From Deltaproteobacteria bacterium (GTDB lineage Bacteria; Myxococcota; Myxococcia; Myxococcales; 40CM-4-68-19): a stretch of 27,377 nt of DNA. The DNA is taken from positions 1 to 27,377 of the forward strand of contig VBKQ01000354.1 in NCBI GenBank assembly GCA_005879505.1, read 5' to 3'. The notes under the pieces are model-generated. The model saw only the letters and a list, made by a program, of their open reading frames with translations, had not been told where the DNA came from and did not search any database. The position numbers and the translations under genes were made by a program. Below, one piece after another: positions 1-8,264 of the stretch; the stretch's first letter is position 1, and each line of letters opens with the position of its first letter.

Positions 1-926
1 TCGCGCCCATCAACCGGACGGGCGGGCAGGTCGTCTACGGCGACCAGAACTGGTTCACGCAAGTGCAGGGGTCGACGGCCGCCTATCTTCAAGTGAGGGC
101 CTGGCCCATCGCGGAAGGCGAGGCGTTCGGCCGCGAGGAGGACGTGACCGCGGCCAAGGTGTGCCTCCTCGGACAGACCGTGGTGAACAAGCTCTTCGTG
201 CCGGGAGCGCCGGTTCTCGGCGAGCAGATCCGCGTCAAGCACGTGCCCTGCAAGGTCGTCGGCGTCCTCAGCGTCAAGGGACAGAGCTTCGGCGGCGCGG
301 ATCAAGATGATGTCATCCTCATGCCTTGGTCGACGGTCGTGCGCCGGTTGATCGGCTCCCAGTCGGATGCGGTCGGGCAAATGATGATCTCGGCGCGGTC
401 CGCGGCGGCGGTCTCCGATGCCGAGCGCGAGATCACCGCGCTCCTGCGCCAACGGCACCGCCTCGCGGACCAGGCGGAGCCCGACTTCCAGATCCGCAAT
501 CTCGCGGAGATGCAGGACGCGGCGAAGCAGAGCACCGAGACGATCGCCACCTTGCTCGAGGCAGTCGCAGCGATCTCGCTGATCGTCGGCGGGATCGGGA
601 TCGCCAACGTGATGCTGGTCTCGGTCACCGAGCGCACGCGGGAGATCGGCATCCGCATGGCGGTCGGAGGCCGCGGCCGCGACATCCTCTTCCAGTTCCT
701 CACCGAGGCGGTGGTGCTTGCCGGCGTGGGCGGCGCGATCGGGCTTACGCTCGGGATCGGAGTCTCGAAGTGGATGGCCGCGAAGGGCAATTGGCCGACG
801 CTGCTTTCCCCGCCGGTGATGCTCGGAACCATGCTCGCCGCCGGCCTGGCTGGCGTCGTCGCGGGTTTCTATCCGGCGCTCCGCGCCTCCCGGCTCGATC
901 CCATCGAAGCCCTCCGGTTCGAGTAG
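1..926 (+). CDS. MacB/FtsX-type ABC transporter permease, 3' part
   Basis: This is the C-terminal part of an inner-membrane permease of the MacB/LolC (FtsX) type, which works with an ABC ATPase and a periplasmic adaptor to move substrates such as macrolides, peptides or lipoproteins. The reading frame is open from the first bases of the window with no start, so the N-terminus lies upstream. The first part is the extracytoplasmic MacB_PCD-like domain, with a G-x-x-F-x-x-x-E-D block and the D-D-V-I-L-M-P-W-S-T strand. It is followed by the FtsX core: a first membrane helix rich in I-V-G-G-I-G-I-A-N-V-M-L, the coupling segment T-E-R-T-R-E-I-G-I-R, and two more helices. It ends in the standard P-A-L-R-A-S-R-L-D-P-I-E-A-L-R motif, so the 3' end is intact. 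The ATPase is presumably upstream. The substrate cannot be told. Confidence 0.93.
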   Translation, partial: APINRTGGQVVYGDQNWFTQVQGSTAAYLQVRAWPIAEGEAFGREEDVTAAKVCLLGQTVVNKLFVPGAPVLGEQIRVKHVPCKVVGVLSVKGQSFGGADQDDVILMPWSTVVRRLIGSQSDAVGQMMISARSAAAVSDAEREITALLRQRHRLADQAEPDFQIRNLAEMQDAAKQSTETIATLLEAVAAISLIVGGIGIANVMLVSVTERTREIGIRMAVGGRGRDILFQFLTEAVVLAGVGGAIGLTLGIGVSKWMAAKGNWPTLLSPPVMLGTMLAAGLAGVVAGFYPALRASRLDPIEALRFE

Positions 927-1010
927 GCCGGCAAATTCATCAACCGGCGGCCGAGCGAGCAAGCACGGTGAGCGGGTTGCGGGCGTTGGTGGAATGCCGA
1001 CCTTTCTGCC

Positions 1011-1016
1011 GGAGGT
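1011..1016 (+). promoter_or_regulatory. Ribosome binding site of the SDR gene
   Basis: The sequence ggaggt lies seven bases before the ATG at 1024. It is a near-perfect Shine-Dalgarno site and favours 1024 over the in-frame ATG at 994, which has only a weak match upstream. Confidence 0.7.
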
Positions 1017-1023
1017 GCGGAAG

Positions 1024-2055
1024 ATGCGGATCGGCCGGGGCTGGTTTTGGGCGGCAGGCGCGGCGGGCGCCTTGGTGGCGCTGAGGCGGGCCTTTCCATC
1101 GTTCTCGTTCGCGGGGAGGGTGGTCCTGGTCACCGGCGGCTCGCGCGGGCTCGGGCTGGTGATGGCGCGCGAGCTGTCGCGCAAGGGAGCGCGCGTGGCG
1201 ATCTGCGCGCGCGATCCGGCGGAGTTGGAACGGGCGCGCGCCGAGTTGGCTGTCCGGGACCCCGGCGTCCTCGCCATCACCTGCGACGTCAGCGATCCCG
1301 AGCAGGCAGCCTCCTTCGTCGGCCAGGCCGTGGAGCGCTTCCGCCGCATCGACGTCCTGATCAACAACGCGGGAGTCATCCAGGTGGGCCCGCTCGATTC
1401 GATGGGCGTGCAGGACTTTCGCGAGGCGATGGACATCAACTATTTCGGCATGGTGTACACGACGCTCGCCGCCCTGCCCCACCTGCGCGGTCACGGGCGG
1501 ATCGTGAACATCTGCTCCATCGGCGGCGCGGTGGCAATTCCGCACTTGCTGCCGTATGTCGGGTCCAAGCATGCGGCGGTCGGGTTCTCCGAAGGGTTGA
1601 CGGTGGAGACGATGCGCGAGGGGATCCGCGTCACCACCGTCCTGCCGTTCGTGATGCGCACCGGCGCGCATTGGAATGCAATGTTCAAGGGCCACCGCGA
1701 GCGCGAGGTGGCCTGGTTCGCCATCGGCGCATCGCTGCCCGGGTCCTCCATCGCAGCCGAGCGCGCGGCGCGGCGGATCCTTCGCGCCTGCGCCCGCGGC
1801 GAGGTGTACGTGAGCGTCGGAATCCTGGCGAAGGCGATGCGGCTGATGCATGGGATCGCGCCCGGCCTCGTCGACCGCGTCGCCGCCCTGGTGAACCGGC
1901 TTCTCCCGGATCCCGGGGGAGCAGGAGCAGGTGATTTCGCCGAGCCCGGATGGCTGCACCGTCCCGCGGTGGCGAGCGGACCCTGGACCCGGCTGGGCGA
2001 CGAGGCCGCGCGCAAGAACCGGGAAGTGCCCTGGGCGCCGCCCCAGGTAAAGTAG
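1024..2055 (+). CDS. SDR family NAD(P)-dependent oxidoreductase
   Basis: A classical short-chain dehydrogenase/reductase of 343 residues from the preferred ATG, or 353 from the ATG at 994. The N-terminus has a short hydrophobic stretch (residues about 6-22) that may anchor it to the membrane. Visible motifs are the cofactor loop T-G-G-S-R-G-L-G (37-44), N-N-A-G (114-117), and the catalytic Ser165, Tyr178 and Lys182 in Y-V-G-S-K. The Arg after the second strand (C-A-R-D) suggests NADP(H) preference. The C-terminal extension of about 90 residues beyond the usual 250 is typical of membrane-associated SDRs acting on lipids or steroids, but no substrate is indicated. The gene follows the permease by 97 bases and precedes the metallo-hydrolase by 16, so it may be cotranscribed with the latter. 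Confidence 0.93.
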   Translation: MRIGRGWFWAAGAAGALVALRRAFPSFSFAGRVVLVTGGSRGLGLVMARELSRKGARVAICARDPAELERARAELAVRDPGVLAITCDVSDPEQAASFVGQAVERFRRIDVLINNAGVIQVGPLDSMGVQDFREAMDINYFGMVYTTLAALPHLRGHGRIVNICSIGGAVAIPHLLPYVGSKHAAVGFSEGLTVETMREGIRVTTVLPFVMRTGAHWNAMFKGHREREVAWFAIGASLPGSSIAAERAARRILRACARGEVYVSVGILAKAMRLMHGIAPGLVDRVAALVNRLLPDPGGAGAGDFAEPGWLHRPAVASGPWTRLGDEAARKNREVPWAPPQVK

Positions 2056-2071
2056 AGTTCAAATTCGTCAA

Positions 2072-3001
2072 GTGACCAGGTTCAAGAACCTCGACGGCAG
2101 CGGCCCGAACGCCTCGGCGATGGTGTTCCGCTGGGCGGTGCTCGACCGCATCAGGGGACGGCGCCGCCAAAGCCCGGGCACCGCCGCGGTCCCCTCGGTG
2201 GTTCCCGACGTCGAGCGCCTGCGCACCCCGCCGGCCGCCGGAGAACCCGGCCGTATCACCTGGCTCGGCCATGCCAGCTGGCTGGTGCAACTCGACGGGA
2301 CCTCGCTGCTCATCGATCCGGTATTCGGCGAGCGGATCTCATACGTGATCCGCCGCAATGGTCCGGCGCCGCTGCGTCCCGCACAGCTTCCGCGCATCGA
2401 CCGGACGCTGGTGTCGCACAATCACTATGATCACTACGATCGGCCATCCGTCCTCGCGGCCGGCGCGCCGCTGCTGACCGGCGTCGGGTTGGGCAAGGGT
2501 CTGCCGCTGCCTGTCCGGGGGCTCGGCTGGTGGGAGACGGAGCGGATCGGAGAGAGCGTGCGCGTCAGCTTCGTCCCTTCGCAGCATTGGAGTCGCCGCG
2601 GCCTGTTCGACGTCAACCAGACGCTGTGGGGCGGTTTCGTCATCGAAGGGTCGCGCTCGCGCATCTATCATGCCGGCGATACCGCGTACTTCGAGGGATT
2701 CGCGCAGATCGGCGCCCGCTTCCCGGGCATCGACGCCGCGCTGCTGCCGATCGGCGCCTACGATCCCGCCTGGTTCATGGAGAAGCAGCACATGAACCCG
2801 GAGCAGGCGGTACAGGCCTTCGTCGATCTCGGCGCGCGGCATTTTGTGGCCATGCACTGGGGAACGTTCAAGCTCACCGACGAGCCGCTCGACGAGCCAC
2901 CGCAGCGGCTCGTGAGCGAGTGGGATCGCCGCCGGCTCCCGCGCGAACGGCTGCACATTCCCGCCACCGGCGAGACGCTGGATCTCGCCTCGCTGCGGTA
3001 G
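2072..3001 (+). CDS. MBL-fold metallo-hydrolase, NAPE-PLD/UlaG-like
   Basis: A 309-residue metallo-beta-lactamase-fold hydrolase of the Lactamase_B_2 type, the bacterial relatives of N-acyl-phosphatidylethanolamine phospholipase D. The core shows T-W-L-G-H-A-S-W followed by an L-I-D-P-V-F strand, the dinuclear metal site H116-x-H118-x-D120-H121 in S-H-N-H-Y-D-H-Y-D, the bridging Asp in Y-H-A-G-D-T, and a late H-W-G-T-F that supplies another metal His. The N-terminal R-F-K-N-L and F-R-W segments match the family, which supports the GTG start at 2072 despite a weak ribosome site. It lies 16 bases after the SDR gene. The known family hydrolyses phosphodiester bonds in lipids or lactone-like substrates; the exact substrate here is open. 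Confidence 0.9.
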   Translation: MTRFKNLDGSGPNASAMVFRWAVLDRIRGRRRQSPGTAAVPSVVPDVERLRTPPAAGEPGRITWLGHASWLVQLDGTSLLIDPVFGERISYVIRRNGPAPLRPAQLPRIDRTLVSHNHYDHYDRPSVLAAGAPLLTGVGLGKGLPLPVRGLGWWETERIGESVRVSFVPSQHWSRRGLFDVNQTLWGGFVIEGSRSRIYHAGDTAYFEGFAQIGARFPGIDAALLPIGAYDPAWFMEKQHMNPEQAVQAFVDLGARHFVAMHWGTFKLTDEPLDEPPQRLVSEWDRRRLPRERLHIPATGETLDLASLR

Positions 3002-3011
3002 GCTGGTGCCG

Positions 3012-3770
3012 ATGCGCTCCCGCAACTCACTGGCCGACGTCCCCCCGGAAGAGTTCGTGAAAGCGCGCGATGCGCTCGTGCGCAAGCTCCGAGATGAGGG
3101 CCAGGCAGAGGAGGCCCGCCGCGTCGCGGCGCTGCGCCGCCCGAGCACCGCTCTCTGGATCGTCAATCAGCTCGGCCGGCGGGCCCCGCGCGACGTGGAG
3201 GCGCTGATCGAGGCATCGCAGCGAGCGCAGCGGGCCCAGCTGCAGGGAAGCGGGAGCGACGAGCTGCGCGACGCCATGCACGCGCAGCGCGAGGCGATGC
3301 GCCGGCTGCTGGAAGAGGCGGACAAGGCGGCCCGCGATGCGGGGACTGCTCTCACGCTCGAGCTGCAGCGGCGCATCCAGGACACGGTCCAGAGCGCCGC
3401 CACCTCGGAACCGGAGGCGCTTCGCGCCGGCGCGCTCGAGCACGAGCTCTCCGCCGCCGGGTTCGGCGCCCTGCTCTCTGGAACTGCCGCGGTCGTTGCC
3501 AAGGCGGCCGACCGCAAGCGCGGCTTCGAGGAGCGCGCAGACGAGCAGAAGCGGCGCGTAGCGGAGAAGCGCGAGCGGATGCTGCGGGAACGGGAGGTCC
3601 AGCGCGCGCAGCAGATCGCTCGACGCCTGGCCGTCCGGGCGGAACAGCTCGAACGGTTCTCGGCGCAGGCGCGGCAGTCGGCGGAGAAAGCGCGGACCAA
3701 GGCGCGCGAATCCCGGGAGGCGGCCGATGCCGCCGCAGCGCGGCTGCTGGAGCTGCGCGGGCGATCGTGA
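3012..3770 (+). CDS. Conserved hypothetical coiled-coil protein
   Basis: A soluble protein of about 252 residues with no signal peptide or membrane segment. The first 60 residues contain a short conserved-looking block (L-A-D-V-P-P-E-E-F-V-K-A-R-D-A-L, then A-L-R-R-P-S-T-A-L-W-I-V-N-Q-L). I recall this pattern from uncharacterised proteins of actinobacteria and other high-GC bacteria, but I know no function. The rest is Glu/Arg/Ala-rich and strongly helical. The segment from about residue 170 to 250 is continuous charged heptads, almost certainly a coiled coil. The ATG at 3012 is chosen; a GTG two codons earlier (3006) is equally possible. It starts about ten bases after the metallo-hydrolase stop, so the two are probably cotranscribed. 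Confidence 0.8.
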   Translation: MRSRNSLADVPPEEFVKARDALVRKLRDEGQAEEARRVAALRRPSTALWIVNQLGRRAPRDVEALIEASQRAQRAQLQGSGSDELRDAMHAQREAMRRLLEEADKAARDAGTALTLELQRRIQDTVQSAATSEPEALRAGALEHELSAAGFGALLSGTAAVVAKAADRKRGFEERADEQKRRVAEKRERMLREREVQRAQQIARRLAVRAEQLERFSAQARQSAEKARTKARESREAADAAAARLLELRGRS

Positions 3771-3797
3771 GACGCTCGAAGACTGCTCGAACGAACT

Positions 3798-4274
3798 CTA
3801 CTTCCGCGCCTTCTGGTAGGTGCCCATCAGCTCGGCTTTTGCCAGCAGGTGACCGGCGAACGCGCGCTCGAGCTTCTGCCGCGTCGGCTTGCCGAGATCA
3901 TCGAGCACCGTGTCGAGGGCGGTGAGGACGAAGAAATAGCGATGCCGCCCGATCGGCGGACACGGGCCGCCGTAGCTGGTCTTCTTCCAGTCGTTCAGGC
4001 CCGGGAGCGTGCCCTTGGGCAGCGCCGATTCCTGCACGCCCTGCGGAAGCCCGTTGCAGTCCGGCGGAAGGTTGTAGAGCACCCAGTGCACGTAGTCCAT
4101 GCGCGGCGCAGCCGGGTCGGGGGCATCCGGATCGTGGACGACCAGGGCGAGGCTCTTTGCGCCTTGCGGCACACCGGCGAACTCGAGCGCCGGCGAGACG
4201 TCCTTCCCTTCACAGGTGTGCAACTGCGGGATCTCGCCACCGTGCTGGAATGCTGGGGAACGGATGGTCAGCAT
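3798..4274 (-). CDS. YbhB/YbcL-type PEBP (Raf kinase inhibitor-like) family protein
   Basis: A 158-residue protein of the phosphatidylethanolamine-binding family, close to the usual length for bacterial YbhB/YbcL proteins. The ligand-pocket signature is visible: V-V-H-D-P-D-A-P-D-P near residue 46, the D-Y-V-H-W-V-L-Y-N-L strand, and G-P-C-P-P-I-G-R-H-R-Y-F-F-V in the second half. There is no signal peptide, so it is probably cytoplasmic. The biological role of the bacterial members is not settled. It faces the dehydrogenase gene divergently across 59 bases and converges on the coiled-coil gene, so it is likely a single-gene transcript. Confidence 0.93.
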   Translation of the reverse strand: MLTIRSPAFQHGGEIPQLHTCEGKDVSPALEFAGVPQGAKSLALVVHDPDAPDPAAPRMDYVHWVLYNLPPDCNGLPQGVQESALPKGTLPGLNDWKKTSYGGPCPPIGRHRYFFVLTALDTVLDDLGKPTRQKLERAFAGHLLAKAELMGTYQKARK

Positions 4275-4333
4275 GCGCGCAACTCTGCTCCCGGCTCGGG
4301 CCCCGTCAAGACGCAGCGTGGTACACAGGGCGC

Positions 4334-5275
4334 GTGGAGAGGCCGCTCGTCTTCATCACCCGCAGGCTCGTGCTCGCTCCGCAGAGCGTCCTGGGAGCGG
4401 GCATCCAGATCGACTTGCACGATTCCGAGGACGCGGTGCAGCGCGGCGAGCTGCTGCGGCGGGTGCGCGAGGCCTCGGCGCTGCTGGCGGTCCCAGGAGA
4501 CCGCGTGGACAAGGAGCTGCTCGACGCCGCCCCGCGGCTGCGCATCGTCGCCAATCACGCGGTGGGATACGACAACGTGGACGTCCCAGCCTGCACTGCG
4601 CGCGGCGTCTGGGTGACGAATACGCCGGACGTGCTCACCGACGCGACCGCCGATCTGACCTGGGCGCTCATCCTCGCGCTCGCGCGGCGGTTGGGCGAGG
4701 GTGACCGGATGGTGCGCGCGGGCAGGTTCCGGGGCTGGGCGCCGACCATGCTCCTCGGCCGCGACCTGCGAGGACGTACCCTGGGGATTCTCGGTTACGG
4801 GCGCATCGGGCGCGCAGTGGCGCGGCGCGCGGAGGGGTTCGGGATGAATGTGCTCTTCAACGCGCGCGGGGGTGGGGTGCCCTTCGACGAGTTGCTGCCG
4901 CAAGCGGACATCCTTTCCGTCCATTGCCCGCTGACGCCCCAGACCCGGCACCTGATGGGGCCCGCGGAGCTCTTGCGGATGAAGCGCGGGTCGCTGCTGG
5001 TGAACACGGCGCGCGGCCCCATCGTGGACGAGGCGGCGCTGGTTGCGGCCCTTGAGTCGGGCCATCTCGGAGGCGCAGCGCTCGACGTATACGAGAACGA
5101 GCCCGCGGTGCATCCGGGGCTGCTCGGTCGCGACGACGTGGTCCTGCTGCCGCATCTCGGCAGCGCGACACAGCAGACGCGCGAGAGCATGGCGCGCATC
5201 GCCCTCGAACAGGTCGAGCGCGTGCTGCGCGGAGAACGGCCGACCACGGCCGTGAACGAGGTGACCCGTCCCTGA
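4334..5275 (+). CDS. D-2-hydroxyacid dehydrogenase (glyoxylate/hydroxypyruvate reductase type)
   Basis: A 313-residue NAD(P)-dependent D-2-hydroxyacid dehydrogenase resembling GyaR/GhrB-type glycerate dehydrogenases. The cofactor loop G-Y-G-R-I-G spans residues 154-159. The catalytic set is Arg227 in V-N-T-A-R-G-P, a Glu near 256 in D-V-Y-E-N-E-P, and His274 in L-L-P-H-L-G-S-A. The frame stays open upstream to 4157, but that extension runs antisense through the PEBP gene and has no family sequence, so the GTG at 4334 is preferred. The region after the second Rossmann strand (about 172-185) is shorter than I expect for the family: the phenotype is a direct step from M-N-V-L-F-N-A-R-G to the F-D-E-L-L block. 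Substrate specificity cannot be read from the sequence. Confidence 0.92.
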   Translation: MERPLVFITRRLVLAPQSVLGAGIQIDLHDSEDAVQRGELLRRVREASALLAVPGDRVDKELLDAAPRLRIVANHAVGYDNVDVPACTARGVWVTNTPDVLTDATADLTWALILALARRLGEGDRMVRAGRFRGWAPTMLLGRDLRGRTLGILGYGRIGRAVARRAEGFGMNVLFNARGGGVPFDELLPQADILSVHCPLTPQTRHLMGPAELLRMKRGSLLVNTARGPIVDEAALVAALESGHLGGAALDVYENEPAVHPGLLGRDDVVLLPHLGSATQQTRESMARIALEQVERVLRGERPTTAVNEVTRP

Positions 5276-5289
5276 AATGGAGAGGGCGA

Positions 5290-6489
5290 TCACCGCCGGG
5301 TCGTACGCAGCAACAGATAGCCCACTCCTCCAGGGCCGAACCCGGCAGCGTTGCGCACGTTCACCACCAGCTCGCCGCCGGAAAGCTCCCAGTACACATC
5401 GGTGCGAACGTCGTCGTGCGGGTCGAGCTGGGCCACGTCGAGCAGCTTCTCCCAGTGCAACCCGTCGCCGCTGCCCCAGAGGGAACCGCTGGTCCAGCCC
5501 GGCGGCGAGACGTCGGTGTTGAGCTCGTACGTCGCCCCGACCACATAACCGCCGCCCGCGATCGCGTGCGTCGAGTAGCTGGCCGAGGGCAGCGTGAACA
5601 GGTGGTCGACGGACCCGTCGAGGTGGATTCGCGCGATGGCGGGATGCGGCGGCACGTAGCTGATGTCCTGACCGCAGAAGAGCGAGCCGTCCGGAAGAAC
5701 GATGGCGTCGACGATGTCGCCGTCCTGATCGCCGGCGACGACGGCCTTCCAGGTGGCGCCGCCGTCAGTCGACCGGTACGCGCCGGACTGCGCGTCGGAA
5801 TCGCCGAAGAGGGCCCAAAGGGCGTTGCGCACTCCATCGTTCGCGAGACCGTGTCCGTGGCGGTGACCCTGGAACGTATAGCGGACGGTCCAGCTCGCTC
5901 CGCCGTCGGTGCTCGCCCAGAGCCGGATGGGTGTGCTCGCGACCGTGAAGACCTGGTATTCGAGGAAGTACGCGACGCCCCCGAGCTCGCCGAAGCTGTG
6001 CGGCGTCAGCGCCCGATACACGCCCGTAGAGAGAACCTTCTTCCAGTTTGCGCCGTGATCCGTCGATCGCGCGATGGCGTGGCCGGACTGGTCCACGACG
6101 TCCGCCAGCAGGGTGCCGTCCTCGAGCGCCGTCATCACGCGGAAGGAAGCGCCGCTCGGCGGCGGTCCTCGCCGCACCCAGGACTGGCCATCCGCGCTCG
6201 CCCAGAGGTCGGTGTCGGAGCCGTCGGTGCTGACGGCATAAGCAGTACCCGCGCGATCCACGGCGAAAAAATCGAAACCGGTCTCCTTCCGGACCACGTC
6301 GGCGGCGAGAAAGACACCCGCGTCCGCGGGGCCGCCGTCAGCCGCAGGAATCGGGCCGGCATCGGCCTCGGAAATCGGTCCGCCGTCGAACGCGGTCGCC
6401 GGCGCGCTCCGATCCACCGCGTCCGCGACCGGCGCGCCGCAGCCTCCGATGGCGCACGCCATGGCAGCGAGGGCCCAGCAACGTCTCAT
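5290..6489 (-). CDS. Lipoprotein with BNR/Asp-box repeats (sialidase-like propeller)
   Basis: A 399-residue exported protein. The N-terminus is a lipoprotein signal with a lipobox ending A-I-G-G-C (Cys17). It is followed by an Asp/Ala/Gly-rich tether (D-A-G-P-I-P-A-A-D-G-G region, to about residue 60), a style common in Myxococcota lipoproteins. The rest has at least three Asp-box motifs of the S-T-D-x-G-x-x-W type (S-T-D-H-G-A-N-W, S-T-D-G-G-A-S-W, S-T-D-G-G-A-T-W). This is the signature of a sialidase-like or VPS10-like beta-propeller. No sialidase catalytic residues could be identified, so a binding or structural role is as likely as an enzymatic one. The protein probably sits on the cell surface or the periplasmic side of the outer membrane. 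Confidence 0.88.
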   Translation of the reverse strand: MRRCWALAAMACAIGGCGAPVADAVDRSAPATAFDGGPISEADAGPIPAADGGPADAGVFLAADVVRKETGFDFFAVDRAGTAYAVSTDGSDTDLWASADGQSWVRRGPPPSGASFRVMTALEDGTLLADVVDQSGHAIARSTDHGANWKKVLSTGVYRALTPHSFGELGGVAYFLEYQVFTVASTPIRLWASTDGGASWTVRYTFQGHRHGHGLANDGVRNALWALFGDSDAQSGAYRSTDGGATWKAVVAGDQDGDIVDAIVLPDGSLFCGQDISYVPPHPAIARIHLDGSVDHLFTLPSASYSTHAIAGGGYVVGATYELNTDVSPPGWTSGSLWGSGDGLHWEKLLDVAQLDPHDDVRTDVYWELSGGELVVNVRNAAGFGPGGVGYLLLRTTRR

Positions 6490-6594
6490 CGGCTGGCAAG
6501 GTGGGATCCCTCCACCACCTGCAAAGTGCCGGCGCGCGCATTTTGCTCAGTTCAGGACGCCCTGATTGTCCGCCGGACCCGGCTGCGCATCGCT

Positions 6595-7854
6595 TCAACG
6601 AGCCAGGACCAGCTGCTCGATCCTCGTCATCGCTTCGTCGAGCTGCGGCTGCGCAGCTCCGAACGAGAACCGCGTATAGCTGCGAAATCGCGAAGCCCGG
6701 TGGCTGCGCCGTTTGCCAGGATTCACGTCGAAGAACTCGCCGGGCACGGTGATCACCTTCTTCTCCAGCGCGGCGCGGAAGAACCCCATCCCGTCGTTCA
6801 GCGGCGGCGGGAGGCCCGCGAGGTTTCCCCAGACATAGAAGGTCCCGTCGGGCGCGCGATCGGCGCGAATGCCGAGGCGCTCGAGCCGTTGGATCATCTT
6901 GTCCCGCTTGTCGCGAAACGCCGCATTGATCGCCAGGGTCTCCTTGCGCACCACCTCGTCGGCGAGCAGCGGGATCGCCGCGCGCTGCAGAGGCCGCGAG
7001 CCGCCCCCGTCGAGAAAGGATCCGGCGCTGGCCACGGTATCGATCACCTTGGCCGGAGCGACGGTCCAGGTGACGCGCCAGCCCGGGTACCGCCAGTTCT
7101 TCGTCAGACCGTCGAAGATCACCACGGGATCGCGGTTGACGTTCTCGACGTAGCGGGCGGCGCTCTCGATCGGGAGCTGTCCCGGCCGCCCGGTCCAGAC
7201 GTAATGCGAGTAGAACTCGTCGATGAGGAACGAGCACTCCAGCTCGCGCGCGGTGCGCACCCACCGCGACAGCTCTTCCCCTTGGATCAGCTTGCCGGTC
7301 GGATTGCAGGGATTGCTCAAGAGGAGCGCGGAGAGTCCGCGCCCCTGGATCTCCTTGCGAAGATCGTCGGCCGTGAAGGCGTATCCGCGCTCGCCTTCGA
7401 GGAGGATGGGGATGGCGGTGAACGCCTTGAAGACGTCGAGCAGCTCCTCGTACGCGGTGTAGTCGGGGAGGAAGTGGCCGAGGTTGACGTGGCCCAGCGA
7501 TGCCGCGGCACGGGTTAGCGCCGCCCGCCCACCGCCGCAGATGCTGACGTTCTCGGGGCCGTACTGCGAGGGCAGGCCTTTGCGAAAGAGGCGGTTGTAG
7601 AGGGCGGCGACGGCCTCGCGCAGCTCCCAGAGCCCCGGCACGGGCGCGTACTCCTGATCGTCGACGCGCACCGCGATTTCGTGCACGCGCGGCGGCGCCC
7701 CCGGCAGGGGACCCGTCTCCGGCTGGCCCTGGCCGAGGTTGCACCAGGACGTATCGGTGCTGCGGTAGCCGAGCTTGTGCGCCTCGGAAGTGACGTAGAT
7801 GACGCCGGTGCGGGGAACGGCGCGAAACGCGGGGATGGTGACTTCGTCGCTCAC
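6595..7854 (-). CDS. PLP-dependent class I/II aminotransferase
   Basis: A 419-residue fold-type I aminotransferase. Visible motifs are the Y-A-P-V-P-G-L-W-E-L-R-E-A-V segment (from about 69), N-P-C-N-P-T-G-K (181-188), the cofactor Asp212 in L-I-D-E-F-Y, the Schiff-base Lys252 in G-L-T-K-N-W, and the carboxylate-binding region around Arg260. The frame is open 101 codons further upstream, but that stretch is antisense-like Arg-rich sequence through the Cys-rich lipoprotein gene. The GTG at 7854 (V-S-D-E-V-T-I-P) is therefore the start. It begins 17 bases after the lipoprotein stop. The amino donor and acceptor are unknown; aspartate/alanine/aromatic-type transaminases share this pattern. Confidence 0.92.
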   Translation of the reverse strand: MSDEVTIPAFRAVPRTGVIYVTSEAHKLGYRSTDTSWCNLGQGQPETGPLPGAPPRVHEIAVRVDDQEYAPVPGLWELREAVAALYNRLFRKGLPSQYGPENVSICGGGRAALTRAAASLGHVNLGHFLPDYTAYEELLDVFKAFTAIPILLEGERGYAFTADDLRKEIQGRGLSALLLSNPCNPTGKLIQGEELSRWVRTARELECSFLIDEFYSHYVWTGRPGQLPIESAARYVENVNRDPVVIFDGLTKNWRYPGWRVTWTVAPAKVIDTVASAGSFLDGGGSRPLQRAAIPLLADEVVRKETLAINAAFRDKRDKMIQRLERLGIRADRAPDGTFYVWGNLAGLPPPLNDGMGFFRAALEKKVITVPGEFFDVNPGKRRSHRASRFRSYTRFSFGAAQPQLDEAMTRIEQLVLAR

Positions 7855-7871
7855 GGGTGGAGCGTAACACG

Positions 7872-8252
7872 TCAACCGCAGACATCGACTTTGGTGCACG
7901 CGCCCTGGACGCAGTTCTCGTTCCTCGCGCACGCTGGAGCATCGCACCGGCCGCAGTGGTAGCGATCGGTCTTCAAGTCGTAGCAGGAACCCGAGCAGTC
8001 GGTCAGGTCGGACGCGCAGGCGTCGGCACACCTCCCCCGCGTGCACTTCTGTCCGGTCGGGCAGGCGACGCCGCACCCGGTGCAGTTCGCGACGCTCTCG
8101 ACGCAGGCGCCGTTGCAGCGCAGACAATCGAGCATGCAGGCGGACTGGTTCAGGCAATACGCGCCAGGTCCGCAGTCCGCGTCATTGGAGCAAAGCAACG
8201 CGCACGGCTTTTCGCAGCCGAGCAGGAGAAGGGCGAGCGCGAGGAGCCGCAC
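7872..8252 (-). CDS. Small Cys-rich lipoprotein, STIG1-like
   Basis: A 126-residue exported protein starting at GTG 8252. The short hydrophobic leader ends in L-L-L-L-G-C, a lipobox with Cys13. The mature part is dominated by cysteines in spaced motifs such as C-x-x-D-A-D-C, C-x-G-C-G-V-A-C, G-S-C-Y-D-L-x-T-D-x-x-H-C-G-R-C and G-A-C-T-K. This C-rich pattern resembles the stigma-specific STIG1-like proteins that are frequent in Myxococcota. It suggests a disulphide-stabilised extracellular module, function unknown. It lies between ligD (12 bases upstream) and the aminotransferase (17 bases downstream), so the three could be cotranscribed although no functional link is apparent. Confidence 0.85.
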   Translation of the reverse strand: MRLLALALLLLGCEKPCALLCSNDADCGPGAYCLNQSACMLDCLRCNGACVESVANCTGCGVACPTGQKCTRGRCADACASDLTDCSGSCYDLKTDRYHCGRCDAPACARNENCVQGACTKVDVCG

Positions 8253-8264
8253 CCACCGACACTA

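Noticed and set aside
927..948. gccgg/ccggc inverted repeat after the permease stop as a terminator
   Set aside because: Arms are only five bases with a 12-base loop and no T-run; common by chance at this base composition.
5416..7518. 700-codon open frame on the plus strand
   Set aside because: It runs antisense through the BNR lipoprotein and the aminotransferase, both of which carry clear family motifs; its translation is Arg/Ala-rich and shows none. It is a GC-rich shadow frame.
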